Shown: positions 33,885 to 47,277, numbered from the stretch's first letter. The stretch: 64,000 nt of DNA from Cokeromyces recurvatus (GCF_025118155.1 NW_026251405.1:62001-126000); one strand, 5' to 3'. Numbers and translations: made by a program. Notes: generated by a model not told the origin, from the letters alone.

Positions 33885-35798
33885 AAATAGATATAAAAAA
33901 AGATTATCGAATAAATGTAAATTTATTTACAGACTAAGGCAATTGATAAGTTAGCTTGACCTTATCTCTTTGAAAAAAAAATACCAATTTTAGCATTGGT
34001 ATTTTTAAAGTTCTGTAATCTTTTCTTTAAGGAACCTTATTTTGATCCTTTATCTTTTCAATGAATATCTGATCAAGAAGAGAATATGGAAAATAACGAT
34101 GAAAATATTTCAATACGCAATTTTGATGAGATAGTATGCATGAAGATCTCATCAATATAGATTTGTTGTTTCTATCTCTAACATCAGCAAATAATGAGTA
34201 GCAGTTAAGAAAAGGCCTTACTTTATAAACTTTAAAATATTGCTTATAAATCATAATTAATCAGGTAAAGGGAAACATTATCACTTTACATAATAATTCT
34301 TCTAGCTTTTAAGTAGAGAATCTATTCAACTTGGTATTTAATTTAATTCCTATTATTTCTAAAAAGACTAAAATAATTAAACCATTTCTTTGTCGGCTTT
34401 GTAGTGAAAAAGACTTCCCTTTTATATATAAAAAATAATATATTCTCTACTATCTCCTCTCTCTATTTGACTTTGAATTCCCTATCTTCTTTGTCAAGTT
34501 ATCTGACAAGAACTACTATGTTTCGGTAAAAAAAAATTCTTGTTATGAATGACTTGTAATAATTAAATACTTTTAAAAACAAAACTTATTAGAGACTATT
34601 GCTAATATGATTTGTTTTATTACAGTTTTTTTTTTTTTTTTTTTTGTTATGCAGATGTCATTTCTGCTTAGTTGCTCTTAGTAAGCTTACGATCCTTATT
34701 GATAATCGTATTTTTTTTGAAGTATATTTTTTAACTAAACTTAGGGTTTATTTTATTTTTTGTTCTTAATGAGCTTTATTGCTTCAACTTTAGGACTATA
34801 AGTTGTTATGAAGACTGTAAAAGCTTCCTTTGTGTATTTAAATTCTTATCAGTTGCATTATTCACACTTCATAATTATTACTAATGATGACGCTTATTAT
34901 TAAGAATGCTTAAGTTAACTTTCATAGTACCTAAAAAAAAAATAAGAGAGAGATTAATTGTAGTTTATTCACATATTTCTCACAATCATAATATATTTTT
35001 TTTCTGGAATTAATAATTCTACTAGAGATAAAAAAAAACATTGTTCTCTTTCTTTCTTCATATCTTTTAACCTTATTTTCAATAAATTCTTTTTTTTTGT
35101 TCTCCTCTCCCTAACAACCCTGAGATTAGAGCACCAATTAAATACGTTTGTTTTATATTAGGATATCAAAATAAAATGCATAAACTGGTTTTCCAGCATA
35201 TTTCTATAATTTGATTGGTTGCACAGTTATAAAAACTACTAATATTACCAAAAATATATATTTTTATATTTTTGTCACCTGCGAAATAAATCCTTATCTA
35301 AACATATAAAGGTTTTACAAGTACACGAGTAACAGTTTTAAATGAACAAATTTGGACGAGCATTTCCTTTTTTGTACACTTATACTCAGATATAATTAAA
35401 TTGAGATAAATAATTTATACATTTGAAGCATATTTCTATAACTGACAATAAAAACACAAATGTCTTCCGTAAATATGGAGCATATGAAATATGACATATT
35501 TGAAACAAAAAAAAAAAAAAAAAAAAAAGAGAGAGATAAGTTCCTTACATACTTCCTTATTAAATTTAATAAAGTTTGAGATTAATGTTGAATCTACTCT
35601 CATATTTTGATTTTATATAAATAGATAATATATTTTTTTGAGATCTTGTTATTTCTTTAACGCTTTTTTTTTGTGCATCTTCTTTTTTTTAATATTTTTA
35701 TATATAAATCAATTCTTAATAACATATAAATACATACATACATACATACCCATATAAATAAATTTAATTCATTGTAATAAATAGAGTAATATTATATT
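32066..35798. other. 3.7-kb gene-poor block
   Basis: No frame shows family motifs or joins across plausible introns. The sequence is AT-rich with poly-T/A runs (33841-33883, 35507-35528) and short AT repeats. The last few hundred bases presumably include the OPT promoter; a CATA repeat lies at about 35731-35750. No tRNA or rRNA was recognised by eye. Confidence 0.5.
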
Positions 35799-38141
35799 AT
35801 GGAAGAAACTAGTATAACCTCTCTTGAAAAAAGAGGGGATTTCAGTAACAATGGAAATTTTACAACATCAGAAGGACTTGTCACCACAGAAAAAGTAGAT
35901 GATTTTCTTAGCCAAACTCATGAAGAAGATTCATATGAAGATATAGAGAAATCATCTGGAGTATATGTTGAAGATGAAGAAGATTCTCCTATCGAAGAAG
36001 TTCGCGCTGTAGTATCAAAGTAAGCAGAGTCATATATATACCATAAATATCAAATAAGCTAACATTTATTATTATTTTAATAATATAGTAAAGATGATCC
36101 AACACTTCCTGTTTATACCTTCCGTATGTGGTTTTTAGGTGTTATTTTCACTTGTGTAATCAGTTTTATCAATCAATTCTTTTGGTTCAGAAAAAATGCT
36201 TTATCTGTAGGTTCTTTTGTCATCCAATTGATTTCCTTTCCTATAGGAAAACTTCTCGAAAAGGTTATCCCTAAATCAAGATTTTTCAATCCTGGACCAT
36301 TCAACATAAAAGAACATATTTTAATCACCACCATGGCTGGTACCTCTGCTTCTACTGCTTATGCTGTAGACATCTTCACAATTCAACGTCTTTTCTATGG
36401 CCAAAACCTTGGTTGGGGTGGCGGTCTTTTGTTGATCATGACAACTCAATTTATTGGTTATGGTTTGGCCGGTATACTTCGTCCTTATTTAGTATATCCC
36501 TCTGCCATGGTTTGGCCTGGTAACTTGGCTAGTATCTCTCTTTTCCGTTCCTTTCATGAACCCGCTAATAACTGGTCTGGTCCTAGTCGTATGAAATGGT
36601 TCATTTATTGCTTCATTGGTATGTTTATTTACTACTGGCTTCCTGGTTACTTTTTCCAAATCTTGACCTTCTTCTCATGGGTTTGCTGGATTAGACCCTC
36701 AAGTGTTGTATTGTCTCAAATTACTGGATCTTATAGTGGTCTTGGCGTTTTAGCCGTGTCCTTCGATTGGGCTACTATTACTTCTTATCTCGGTTCACCT
36801 AACATTGTTCCCCTCTTTGCTATTTTGAACATTGGCTTTGGTTTTGTGATGGTTGCTTGGATTATTATGCCCATCTTGTATTATACTGATGTTTGGGAAG
36901 CCAAGAAGTTCCCTATTCTTACCCCTACCCTTTACAACAATGAGGGTGAAGTATGGGACAACTCATTAGTTTTGAACAGCGATAGATTCTTAGATCCTGA
37001 GCTCTATGAAAAATATGGTCCTCTTCGTATGTCTACTTTCTTTGCTCTTGCTTATGGTATCAGTTTCGCTGGTATTACGAGTGTTATTGTACATACTATC
37101 CTGTATCACGGCAAAGAAATTATTGAGCAATGGAAGAAGTCCCGTAATCAAGAAGATGAAGATATTCATCACAAATTGATGCGTGTTTATCCTGAAGTTC
37201 CTCAATGGTGGTATATTACTGTCTTTATCCTCTCCTTTGGTGCTTCATTTGGTCTTATCTATCACTGGCCCATCGGTCTCCCCTGGTGGGGCCTTATTCT
37301 TGCACTCGCTATTTCAATGATCTTCGTGCTTCCAATCGGTATCATTACCGCCATTACAAATCAGACACCGGGTATTAATGTGATTACTGAATTTATCATT
37401 GGTTTTGCACTTCCTGGTCATCCTATTGCTAATGTCACCTTCAAGACTTATGGTTATATCTCTATGATTCAATGTCTTACCTTTGTCAGCGATTTAAAGC
37501 TTGGCCACTATACCAAGATTCCCCCAAGGGCCATGTTCTGGGTACAAACTATTGGTACTGCTATCGCTGGTGTTATTAACTTGGGCACTGCTATCTGGCT
37601 TATGGATTCTGTTGATAATATCTGTACTGTTAAAGCATACCCTTTCACTTGTCCTAGCGCTCGTACCTTCTATTCAGCTTCTATTATCTGGGGTACCATT
37701 GGTCCTGCCAGAATGTTTGGTATTGGATCCATGTATAGCTCCATGCTCTGGTTCTTTATCATCGGTCTCTTCATTCCTATTCCTTTCTGGTTGTATTCAA
37801 GAAAATATCCTAACAGTTGGGTCCGATATGTTCACTGGCCATTGATCTTTGGTTCCATCGGTATGATGCCTCCTGCTGTTCCTCTCAATTTCTCCATGTG
37901 GTTCCTTGCTGGTGTCTTCTTTATGTACTATCTTCGTAAATATCATAGAGACTGGTGGACAAAGTACAATTACATTACATCCGCCGCCTTTAATTCCGGT
38001 GTTGCCATTTGTGGTATTGTCATCTTTGGTGTTTCAGAAGGTACCAACTGGCAAGCTAATTGGTGGGGTAATGGTGGTATTGGCGGTTCATTTGATAACT
38101 GTCCATTATCAGCTGGTAACTACTCAGGCATCGTTACTTAG
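35799..38141 (+). CDS. OPT-family oligopeptide transporter
   Basis: Proton-coupled oligopeptide/metal-chelate transporter of the plasma membrane. Exons 35799-36019 and 36089-38141 give 757 residues, typical for fungal OPTs. A hydrophilic acidic N-terminus (about 80 residues) precedes many membrane helices. Family motifs: NPGPFNIKEH, QFIGYGLAG, RPYLVYPSAMVWPGNL, SWVCWIRPSS, NQTPGINVITEFIIGF and, near the C-terminus, PNSWVRYVHWPLIFG and MPPAVPLNFSMWFLAG, then NYITSAAFNSGVAI. The codon use is richer in C-ending codons than most neighbours, suggesting strong expression. It converges with the coiled-coil gene, stops 234 bp apart. Transported substrate unknown. Confidence 0.95.
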
Positions 38142-38375
38142 AAGAAAAAAAAAAGAAAACAAGAAAAAAAAAATTTCCCCCTCCTCCCTTTTTTTTTTTC
38201 ACTGTACAGTTATGTATCATATTTTGTAATTTTATTTATTTTCTTTTTCTTTTCCTTTTCCTTTTTTTCCTTTTCTTTATATACATATTACCATTATTGA
38301 ATATTTAATAATATATTGATTTATAAATAAATAAATAAATAATATTTATTGAAGTACATTATTTATTAAATTAAA

Positions 38376-40045
38376 TCAAGCAGCAACAATAGGCGGCCAA
38401 ACATATTTAGAATTATTTCGTAATTTGGATATACTACCATCACTACTATTACCAGTAATTACAGGAGGGATGGGTTGACTGTTATTATTTATGTTACTGC
38501 TGTTTAAACTATCCAATTTATTTTGTTGCAAATGAGAATTATTATTTTTGTCGTAATTGATCAAGCTCCTTATCTCTGCTTGTTGTCCCTGTAACATAAC
38601 GGATACCCGTTTCTGATAGGATTGTTTTAGACTAGCGACTTGAACTGAATGATTATGCTGTGATTGCTCAAACTCGACTAAAATCTTATCCAACTCATTA
38701 TTCACATTTGACTTGGCTTGCGATTCTGCTTGTTTTAATCGTTTGCTGAGTTCATTTGTTTGTCTTTGATATTTCAATTGAAGCTGATTCAAGTTATGCA
38801 AGTGTTCCTGTTCTAAAGCCCTTGTAGCATTTTCATGTGTCCCTTTTAACTCTTTTAATAATTTTTCATGTTCCTGTAAAACTTTATCTTTTTCTGCAAT
38901 CACTTTAGCATGTGATTTTAATATTGATTCGTGTTTTTGTTTTTGAGTCTTAATAAAAAAATATATACATATATAAATGTATAAATATTTAGAATAAAAA
39001 GAAAAAAAAAAGAAAAGAAACCACTTTACCTTGAGTTGTTGATTTAATTCATCAAGTCTTTGAATCAATAAACGATCATTCTCAAGATCCATTGTTAAAC
39101 GATTTAATCTCTTTTGTTTTTCTTGTTCATTTGATACAAGTTGTATTTTAGGCTTTCGATCTCTTCGATTTAACTCTGCGCGAAGTTCAACTAACTCACC
39201 TTCCTTTTCAGTTAATCTTTCTGTAACAATCTTATTCTGTAAAAAAAAAAAGAAAAAAGAAAATGAAAATGAATAAATTCAGCATATATGTATTTATAAA
39301 TTTCAATTGAACAAGTGATTAAAACTTGTTAATTTGTAAGATAACTAACGGTTTCTTTCAACTCTTCCAGTTGAGCTACTACTTGCTCTAATGCAGGTTT
39401 GATTAATTCTGCTCGTTCTGTTTCCCATTGAAATTTCAGTTCTTCTATTTCAACTTGCTTTTCTTGTAGAAGCCTATCCTTTTCTTCTAATAGTTGCTTA
39501 TAACAAGTCTCATCGATAATTTCCTCTTTTTTTTAAGCTTTGTTTCCATAAAAGAACAGGCGACATTATTATCTGATACTACTACAAAGCTATCATCTTT
39601 ATTATTGTTCTCTTTTAAAACATCTTCTTTCTCTGTTAATGCTGCGACTAATGCTATTTCTTTGTTTTGTTCCGGATATCTTGTACCATCTGTCACTCTT
39701 ATTGAAGTTTGATAGGTATGTATTGTATTTTTTAATTGTTCAATTTCTTTTACTTGTTTGTTAATGATATCCAAATATTCCATATTCTATATATAAAAGA
39801 AGAGAGTATGTGAATAACAAATAAAAGCAAAGATATTATAAAATCTCACTTTAGATTTTAATTCACTGTATTCTTCTTGTAATTGAAAAGTGCATATAGA
39901 TTCTTCTGGTTGTTGTTTTTTTGGGCTCTGATTTGTGAATAGAGTTAAAATTGACTCACCTTGGTGAGATAGTGTTGATTTATCATCCGTTATATAAGAC
40001 GTTTGATGTTCATGACTACGACTATTTTGCTTTTTTCTTGAGCCT
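38376..40045 (-). CDS. Coiled-coil protein of unknown function
   Basis: Several exons on the minus strand joined by short introns; the 5' end is not resolved. From the N-terminal side: a Ser/Gln-rich exon (about 40045-39850, ending in LQEEYSELKSK), MEYLDIINKQVKEIEQLK (39783), a long heptad-rich stretch (LLEEKDRLLQEKQVEIEELK, then TERLTEKEGELVELRAELNR), MDLENDRLLIQRLDELNQQ (39092 on) and LKSHAKVIAEKDKVLQEH. A conserved-looking block EFEQSQHNHSVQVASLKQSY follows, then an Asn-rich tail ending YVWPPIVAA. Almost the whole protein is predicted coiled coil by its heptads. I recognise no named family; a cytoskeletal, spindle-pole or trafficking role would be a guess. The start may lie upstream of 40045. 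Confidence 0.7.
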
Positions 40046-41305
40046 AAACAAAACATAATTTAAAGAGAGAAAGAAAGTTTATTGACAGGGAAAAAAAAGA
40101 GAGAGAAAGAAAGAAAGAAAGAAATAAAAGATGTATATTTATATATACATTAGGAGGAAAAAAAAAATTGAACTCGTTTAGCTTTAACAAATGGAAAATC
40201 GAACTCTCCTTTTCTTTTTTTTTATCTTGGCTTATAACCACCCCCTCCTTTTTTTTTCTTTTAACTATACACATAGAACTTGATAATCAAAGTTTTTTTG
40301 TCTTTGTCTCCTTATAAAGTGTTCATAGTTTTAACTGTATAATATTCAGAATAAGCAGTTCAACATGTATATCTTTATTTCTCGGATTTATTTATTTAGG
40401 AGTCTACATTACAAGTAATTATCAAAAATAAAGGAGAAGGAAAGAAAGAAAGAAAAAAAAAGAAAGATAAATATTACATAGAAATTTTACAGGTAGATAT
40501 CATCCATGTTTACATTGTTTATTCTTTGGTTAAATATTGAACGTAAATTCATTATAAGAAATTATCCTTTATTTACTCATCCTTCATTATTGACTTGCTT
40601 TCACTACTTTTATGACTGAAAAAGATGATAGATAAGAAGCAAATATACATACATACATACATATGAATGGAGTCTTTCAGCAAATCTTAATCTTACTAAA
40701 AAAAAATGAAAGAATAACTACCATTTACTGCTAGATGATATTGCAGAAGTCATTGTTCATTTTATTGATAATGTCTTGATCAATTTCATTTTGTTTGGTC
40801 CTATTGTCTCTTTAAACAAAATCTATGTTTTTATTTTTATTTTTTTTTATTTTTTTAGCACTCACAAAATCCTTATTCAAATAAGTTGATATTGAGTTAT
40901 ATTTAAGTATGAATAACCAGAAGATAACAACAGTCTTATATTACAGGTTATACAGTAATAAAATACATTCTTCAGTCTATACAGTACCATTCTATCACTA
41001 GATTCAAGCTATGAAATATACAATGTTCTATTCTCTTCCCCTTTCTCTCTCTATCTCACTCTTCTTTTTTTTTTTTAACTTTTTTTTTTACCTTGTGTGT
41101 CTGCTCCTTTTCCCCTCAAAATAAAAGCTATCTTTATTGTATACTATTACTAAATCTAAATTGCTCCTGGATAAAGTTATCCGTGCTTAATTAAACTCTA
41201 ATAATACAAATTTAAAAGAAAATTACATGCAGTATATTCTATATTATTATCTTTGATTTAATACATATCTAAGGTAAAGTTCATCAATAAAGTGAGCATG
41301 TCTAA

Positions 41306-41338
<33 letters not shown>

Positions 41339-41356
41339 AAGAAGGAAAGGAAGAGA
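40046..41356. other. Intergenic, no gene recognised
   Basis: 1.3 kb upstream of the coiled-coil gene and downstream of the hydrolase-phosphatase gene. It contains GAAA repeats (40104-40122), a CATA repeat (about 40645-40664) and poly-A (41307-41336). An undetected first exon of the coiled-coil gene may lie near 40150-40270. Nothing else is supported. Confidence 0.45.
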
Positions 41357-41394
41357 TTAGCCTAAACGTATGTATCTATATATTTCCCTATTGC

Positions 41395-41429
<35 letters not shown>

Positions 41430-43490
41430 TATACATATACATATACATATACATATATATATATACCTTATTCCAGGAGGCCTCACTTCTTTGAAATATC
41501 GAAGCGCATCAGGAACAGAAACACCTAACTTTTCAATCATAAAGCAACAAATAAAAAATCCTGTCCGATTAAATCCATAATGACAGTGTACTGCAATTTG
41601 AGCATCTGGTATTTTTGTCCAACAAGAAGAAGCTATTTCTATAAATTTTGCAACTTCTTCTCTTGTTGGAGGAATTTTAGAAACAGTCTTAAATTTGATA
41701 TATTCTATTCTTGAATGTTCAAAATCACTAGCCCTATAAGGTGGTGTATCATTAGAGATATCAATAATAAATCGTATCTCTGGATATTTGGCTAATAAAG
41801 CAGAAGGACAATGTGAACTATCTGTCTGTCGCATTACTTTCATTGCTCTAAATAAAGAAGGTCCAATAGGTGTTTCTGTAATATTCGCCACTCCTGCCCA
41901 CTTTAACGTAACATTTGGGTCAATTTTTTCCCTTTTTTTTTTTCTTTTCTTATCATCAATATACATACCTTTGCATAGTTCTTTAAATCCCATTTATTTT
42001 CACCCTTTGTTTTGTGTAAAATTTGCCAGGCGCCGCTTAAGGTATTTAATCCACAATTTTTAATCAAAAAGTCAGATATGACAGGATTTACGAGCTCTGG
42101 ATAAACAACCATAGGTACATGTCCAACATCAGGAATCACATAAGGAACTGGAACACGTATATTATCAAGTTGTGATACATTATCCCATTGATTTTCATCC
42201 GGATCTAATCCAAGTAAATGATTACGAATGATATTCATTTCTGTTGGAGGCGTTACTCTATCCTGTCCACCACCTATTAACAATACACCTATTTTAATCT
42301 TTTCATATATAGTTCGACTAGGAAAACTGGCACCTCTCACATATCTTTTATAAACTGGCGTTTTACTTTGAAGATTCCATCGTAATTGACTAATTATAAT
42401 TGAAGTAAGTAGTAGTAGTAGTAATAGTAGTAATAGTAGTAGTCATCATCAATAATACAGCTCTTTTCTTTTCTCTTCTTTTTAATCATAAATACATGAT
42501 TATACCTTTTACGAATTTCTAGATCCGTAAGTTCAGTGCCTAAGAAGCGATCTACACTTTTTGAATATAATCCTCCCTTTCTATCTGCTGTTCGAGCACA
42601 ATTAAAAATCCAATTAGGTATCCATCTTAATTTCTTTTGATTTCTTTTCTGAGTATCTTTAATATGGTCTTTAGGTGCTATTAATATTAAACCTTTTAAA
42701 CTTGATTGAATTTCAGGAGATGAAGCAACAAATGAAGCAATTGAACAGCCATAAGAATGTGCAATAATTACAGTAGATGGATATTGATAACGTTCTAATA
42801 AAAGAAGTTTTACATCTTCCACTAATGAAGCTGTTGTATAAGATTCCCAACTAATAAATATAAATATAAATCAATTTTCAGTTTGTTTTTCTATTTATTA
42901 TTATTATTCTTACTCTTTTGTCACTTCACTTTTGCCACAGCCTAATAAATCTATAGCAAGTACATGTGCGGTATGTGAAAAGTATTCTATTTGACATTTC
43001 CATTGCGACACCTTTTTTTTTTTTTTTTTTTTTTTTTTCACCAAAAAATAAAATAAAATAAAACTAAATACACATGACATTATCATAATAAACCTGATTT
43101 ATACCTGTCCGCCTAAACCGTGTATAAATACAATTAAAGGAACTTTGCTGCCTAATTCATGAATTATATGAACAATTCGAAGTTTATGTCCATTAATTTC
43201 AATATATTGGGTATTATTTGCAATAATATCCGGTTCAGCTAATTATAAATAAGATGAAAAAAAATAAATAAACATGAAATGAGCTTTATGAATATTTTCT
43301 TACGTTGTTTTAATAATTCATGTTCTAATAAAGCTTCTTCTATATTTCTTTTGCATATTAAAAAATAAAATCTTTCTGATAAAGAAAATCTTCTATCATG
43401 GTATAAGTAATAAACACTAAAAGCAGCTATAAATATTACTCCAAAAATGGCTGTTCCACCTGTTATTAGTGAATTTGTCATTAAAAACAT
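41357..43490 (-). CDS. Alpha/beta-hydrolase fused to dual-specificity phosphatase
   Basis: Two enzymes in one chain. The start at 43490 gives an N-terminal membrane anchor (ITGGTAIFGVIFIAAFSVYY). The hydrolase half shows the oxyanion-loop motif PLIVFIHGLGG, HVLAIDLLGCGKS, the nucleophile elbow AHSYGCS (G-x-S-x-G-like), acid-loop GGGQDRVTPP and the catalytic His in PDVGHVPM. A 68-nt intron (41901-41968, acceptor AAAG) joins it in frame to the phosphatase half, WAGVANITETPIGPSLF, with the P-loop VHCHYGFNRTG (Cys-x5-Arg) and VRPPGIR. A last short exon ends at 41357. An intron near 42414-42507 contains a TAC triplet repeat. Similar fusions exist in fungi. The phosphatase may act on a nucleotide, RNA or protein; lipid or ester substrates for the hydrolase are open. 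Confidence 0.85.
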
Positions 43491-43646
43491 TTAATGAAAA
43501 AAAAAAAGAAAAAGAAAAATGTATATAAAAATAAAATAAAAATAAACAATAAAAAAAAAACTACAGACACCCATAAAATAAGCCTTAGAAAAAATTGTTC
43601 ATTATGCATTTTTTTTTATTTTGTTTTTTTATTCATTTTTTATAAT

Positions 43647-44631
43647 ATGGTAAAAAAGAAGGGTAATGGCATTAACAAAGAAGAAGGTAATTACTAAAGG
43701 AAAAAAAAGAAAGAAGTTTATACTAAATATACATACATGTATATATATAAAGAAACTGCTGTTTTACAATACTTGAAAAGGACAAATAGACCTTACAGTG
43801 CAAGTAAAAAGAATCACGTTGAATTAAAGTCATACAAGCTAAACAATATATACATTTATATTATAGCTGATATATTCAATAATTTACATTCAAAGTATTC
43901 AAAAGGAGTTATTACCAAGGTACTCGACAAGTTAATTGAAGATGACTTGGTCTTGTCAAAAACATATGGGAAAAGTATAATCTATTCTATTAAACAAGAT
44001 ATTGAAAACATACCTGGTCAAGAAGAACAAGAATTAATAGATAAATCAATAAATGAATTCACACAAAAATATGAAGATCTTTCAATGGAGAATAAAAGGC
44101 TTGATCAAAGTAAAATGATTATTACGTAATAATAATAATATAACCACTTTTTATTTTTATATTATTAGCATTGTCAGACATAAAAAGTACGCCTACAACA
44201 TCAGAAGCAAGATTATTAATAGAGAAACTTCAAAAAGAGGTTCGATTTTTATGTGATGAATAAGAACGAAATTTTGAAAGAATTAACGTTATAAATAGAA
44301 TGAATTATTAAAAGAAAAACTATACAAATTAAAGAACGGTACAGTTTTAATATCTCCAGAAAAACGAAAACGTACAAATGATGAATATGAAAGCAATAGA
44401 AATTTATGGAAAAAGAGACGTGCGATGGTAAAAAAAGAAGTGTTTTTGACACGCTTTCATTTTAATCACTTTATTTTTTTTTAACGTGGTTTATAGTTTC
44501 GTGATATATTTTCTGCTGTGACTGAACATTTTCCAGGCAAACCAAACGAATTGAAGGAAGAACTTGGTATAGAAGATGATCCAATACCGTTGGAAAAGGA
44601 TCCACTTGAAATTGCACAACATCAAAAATAA
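43647..44631 (+). CDS. HOP2: Hop2 (PSMC3IP) homologous-pairing protein
   Basis: Meiotic recombination factor that with Mnd1 stimulates Dmc1/Rad51 strand exchange. Exons 43647-43686, 43753-43803, 43867-44109, 44169-44239, 44299-44427 and 44497-44631 give 222 residues, the usual length. The N-terminal winged helix reads ETAVLQYLKRTNRPYSATDI, FNNLHSKYSKGVITKVLDKL and KTYGKSIIYSIKQ. The middle is a leucine-zipper coiled coil (LSDIKSTPTTSEARLLIEKL), and the C-terminus contains KKRRAMFRDIFSAVTEHF and ELGIEDD, all characteristic. Every junction is in phase, including the odd-looking donor GTTCGA at 44240. Its presence suggests a Dmc1-type meiotic pathway in this fungus. Confidence 0.92.
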
Positions 44632-44753
44632 TATCTGTATACACTTTTTTTTTCTTTTTTTTTTTTAAAACTCCTCATCAGCTTTTTTATTTTTTATTTT
44701 TTTTACCCTGGCTTCATAAGAATACAATATTCTTCTTTGTATATAATAAAACC

Positions 44754-45171
44754 ATGTCAACAAAAGAAATCCAAACACTATATCGTTCTTTTTTAAAAGT
44801 AATGCAAAAATGGCCAGTTGATAAAGTGAGACCTAAACGCGATTTAAAACAAATCATGTCAAATAGAATAGAAGAAACATTTAGAAAACCTCTTTTGAAT
44901 AAAGATCAATTAGACATGACTCAAGCTAAAAGAGAATTAGCAGCATTAGAAAGATTATTAAATAATGAGTTTAAAGAAAGGGTAAACATAAGCATGAAGA
45001 AAAAGCCTTTTTCTTTTTTTTTTCTTAACGTAATTTATTTGTTAGTTTCCATTATCAGAGAAAATATTATCACCTGCTAGTAATCCAAAGTATTATTCCC
45101 GATTAATAGCTTCCCTTAATGCAAATAAGGATGGAAGTAAGAGTTTCTTGGCAAAATTACTTGGTCAATGA
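44754..45171 (+). CDS. UQCC2/Cbp6-like complex III assembly factor
   Basis: Small mitochondrial protein; exons 44754-44981 and 45046-45171 give 117 residues. It reads TLYRSFLKVMQKWPVDKVRP and RDLKQIMSNRIEETFRKP, matching the UQCC2/Cbp6 pattern (RFLK...WPVD....RDL...R...FR). Later FPLSEKILSPASNPKYYSRL fits the family's C-terminal helix region. In yeast and man this protein binds newly made cytochrome b with Cbp3/UQCC1. The LYR at the start could instead suggest an LYR-motif protein, but the WPVD block favours UQCC2. It lies 122 bp downstream of HOP2, same strand. Confidence 0.72.
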
Positions 45172-45567
45172 GGTGAAAATTAAGCTTGAAATAAAAAATG
45201 AATGCATGTACATAGTATTTAAACTTGATAAAAATAAAAAAATCTATGCGGAGAAAAAGTTTTACTTCTCTTTCCCCCTTTCCCCACATACTTTATTTTT
45301 TTTTTCTGTTTGACAGGGATTATTTTGATATTGTTAACTTGATCTGTAAATATACTTTTATTGACTCTCTCCGTACATGTAGGAGTATTTTTAGAGTTCT
45401 AACAAAAGCTACATGTATAAATAAAATAAAATAAAATAAAGAAAAATTCCAAAAATTATGAAAAAAAAATACATGTATTTATGATTAGCCACTGTTCCTT
45501 TCTTTCCTTATTTTTTTTCCCTTCTTTTTTTTTTTCTTTTTCTTTCTCTCTCTCTCTCTTTAAATTA

Positions 45568-47277
45568 ATGATGAACAAGAGACAGAAAATTGATAATAGT
45601 TTTAAAGACAAGTTTCATAAAGGACTTTTTGAAGATGAGTCCATAGCGTCTATTGAAAAGGCATTCAAAGAGTCTAAGCCTTATCTTCATTGCAAGATCA
45701 ATACACTCATTGACGATGGGTTGTTAAGAAAAGTGCGTAAAGAGATACTTTCCAACTTGCATTTTACCTTAAAAGAAACAGATATTTATAAGGTATAAAT
45801 AGTAATAATAAATACTTGTATAATATATAAATATTCACGATTTTTTTTTTTTTTTTTTTTGTAATATGGATAATGACAGGTAAATCAAACGGGTGACTTG
45901 GCTAATCTTGATGGCCTTTCTAAAGGTGAATTAAGACAACTTTCCAATTTATTTGAACTTCGAAATGCTATCTATTCTTATGAGTTTCGTCATTTTATTT
46001 CTCAAGTAACAGGCTGTGGTCCACTTTCAGGTAGTAAAATGGATATGAGTATCAATTCATATCAAAGAGGCTGTCATTTATTAAACCATGATGATGTCAT
46101 TGGTACTCGTCGTGTCTCTTATATTCTTTATTTAACCGATCCTGAAGATCCATGGCAACCTAAAGATGGAGGAGCACTTGAACTTTATCCTGTGATTGAG
46201 AAGGGAATCCCTGCCACTGAGCCTACAGTCATCATCCCTCCTCAATGGAATCAATTTGTCATGTTTACCGTTCAACCTGGACACTCATTTCATTCAGTAG
46301 AAGAAGTCGTTGGTTCAGGGAATCGTCTTAGTATCTCTGGTTGGTTCCATATTCCTCAGGAAGGTGAAATAGGATATAAAGCAACTTCAGTAGAAGAATT
46401 AGATAATGCTGCAAAATCATCTCTAGAACAGCTACAAGAAGAACAGGACTCAAGTGAGCATTTTGAAAAGTATCAAGTAGAAAATCCTCAAGAAGAAGAA
46501 ATCGTTGGATTGACAGAGGATGTATTGGTCGAGCTTGCAGAATGGATGAATCCTCATTATTTAGATTTAGAGATTATATCTCAAATCTCTGAACGCTTTT
46601 TAGATGAGTCTGCGGTACAATGTAAACAAATATTAAATGAATCTACTTTGGCTAAATTGATAGCTGTGACGACAAAGATGGATCAAGAGGATGAGTTATC
46701 AGAAAGGAGAGAACATAAGATAGCAGCACATGGTACAGGTGTTAGAGAAGGACAATGGTCAATACAGGGACCACCTCATCGTAAAAGATATATGATAAAT
46801 AAGAGTACAAATACGAACGAAGATATCTTTGCTTACTTGAAAGAACGATTTGAATCTGAATCGTTTAGATTATGGTTATCTGCCGTCACTCAAATTTTAC
46901 CTGTAGGTTATCGTGGTCAAGCACGTCGATTCCGTCCAGGACATGATTATACATTAGCTACAACAAATACAAGAGGACAAGGTGTATTAGATGTTACCCT
47001 CTGTCACGTTAATAAACCCAATTCATGGGAAGATGGTGATATAGGAGGATATGAATGCTATATGGCACCTCATGATGATGAAGAGGATCCTGCTACTTAT
47101 AAAGCAGCCGATGAAGATGGTGCTTTATTAACCTTACCCGCTGGACAAAATGAATTGTCACTTGTATTGAGAGATGAAGGTGTGATGCGATTTATTAAAT
47201 ATGTGAGTGCAATTGCTCCTGGATCTCGTTGGGATCTTGCTTACGAATATGATTTACCTGAGGAAGAAGAAGAATAA
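45568..47277 (+). CDS. Tpa1/Ofd1-type prolyl hydroxylase (2-oxoglutarate dioxygenase)
   Basis: Fe(II)/2-oxoglutarate dioxygenase matching Tpa1/Ofd1/OGFOD1, which hydroxylates a proline of ribosomal protein uS12 and, in fission yeast, links oxygen to Sre1 turnover. Exons 45568-45792 and 45880-47277 give 540 residues. The start is the first ATG after a CT-rich leader. The N-terminal catalytic domain has the iron ligands in HLLNHDDVIGTRR (H-x-D) and the His of PGHSFHSVEEV, with Arg of RLSISGWFH for 2-oxoglutarate. The second, non-catalytic domain ends with YRGQARRFRPGHDYTLA and MRFIKYVSAIAPGSRWDLAY. Acidic C-terminus EEEEE. Complete, no odd residues. Confidence 0.93.

Noticed and set aside
41901..41968. 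Apparent frameshift between hydrolase and phosphatase at an A11 run
   Set aside because: A 68-nt intron with GTATGT donor and AAAG acceptor joins the two halves in phase.
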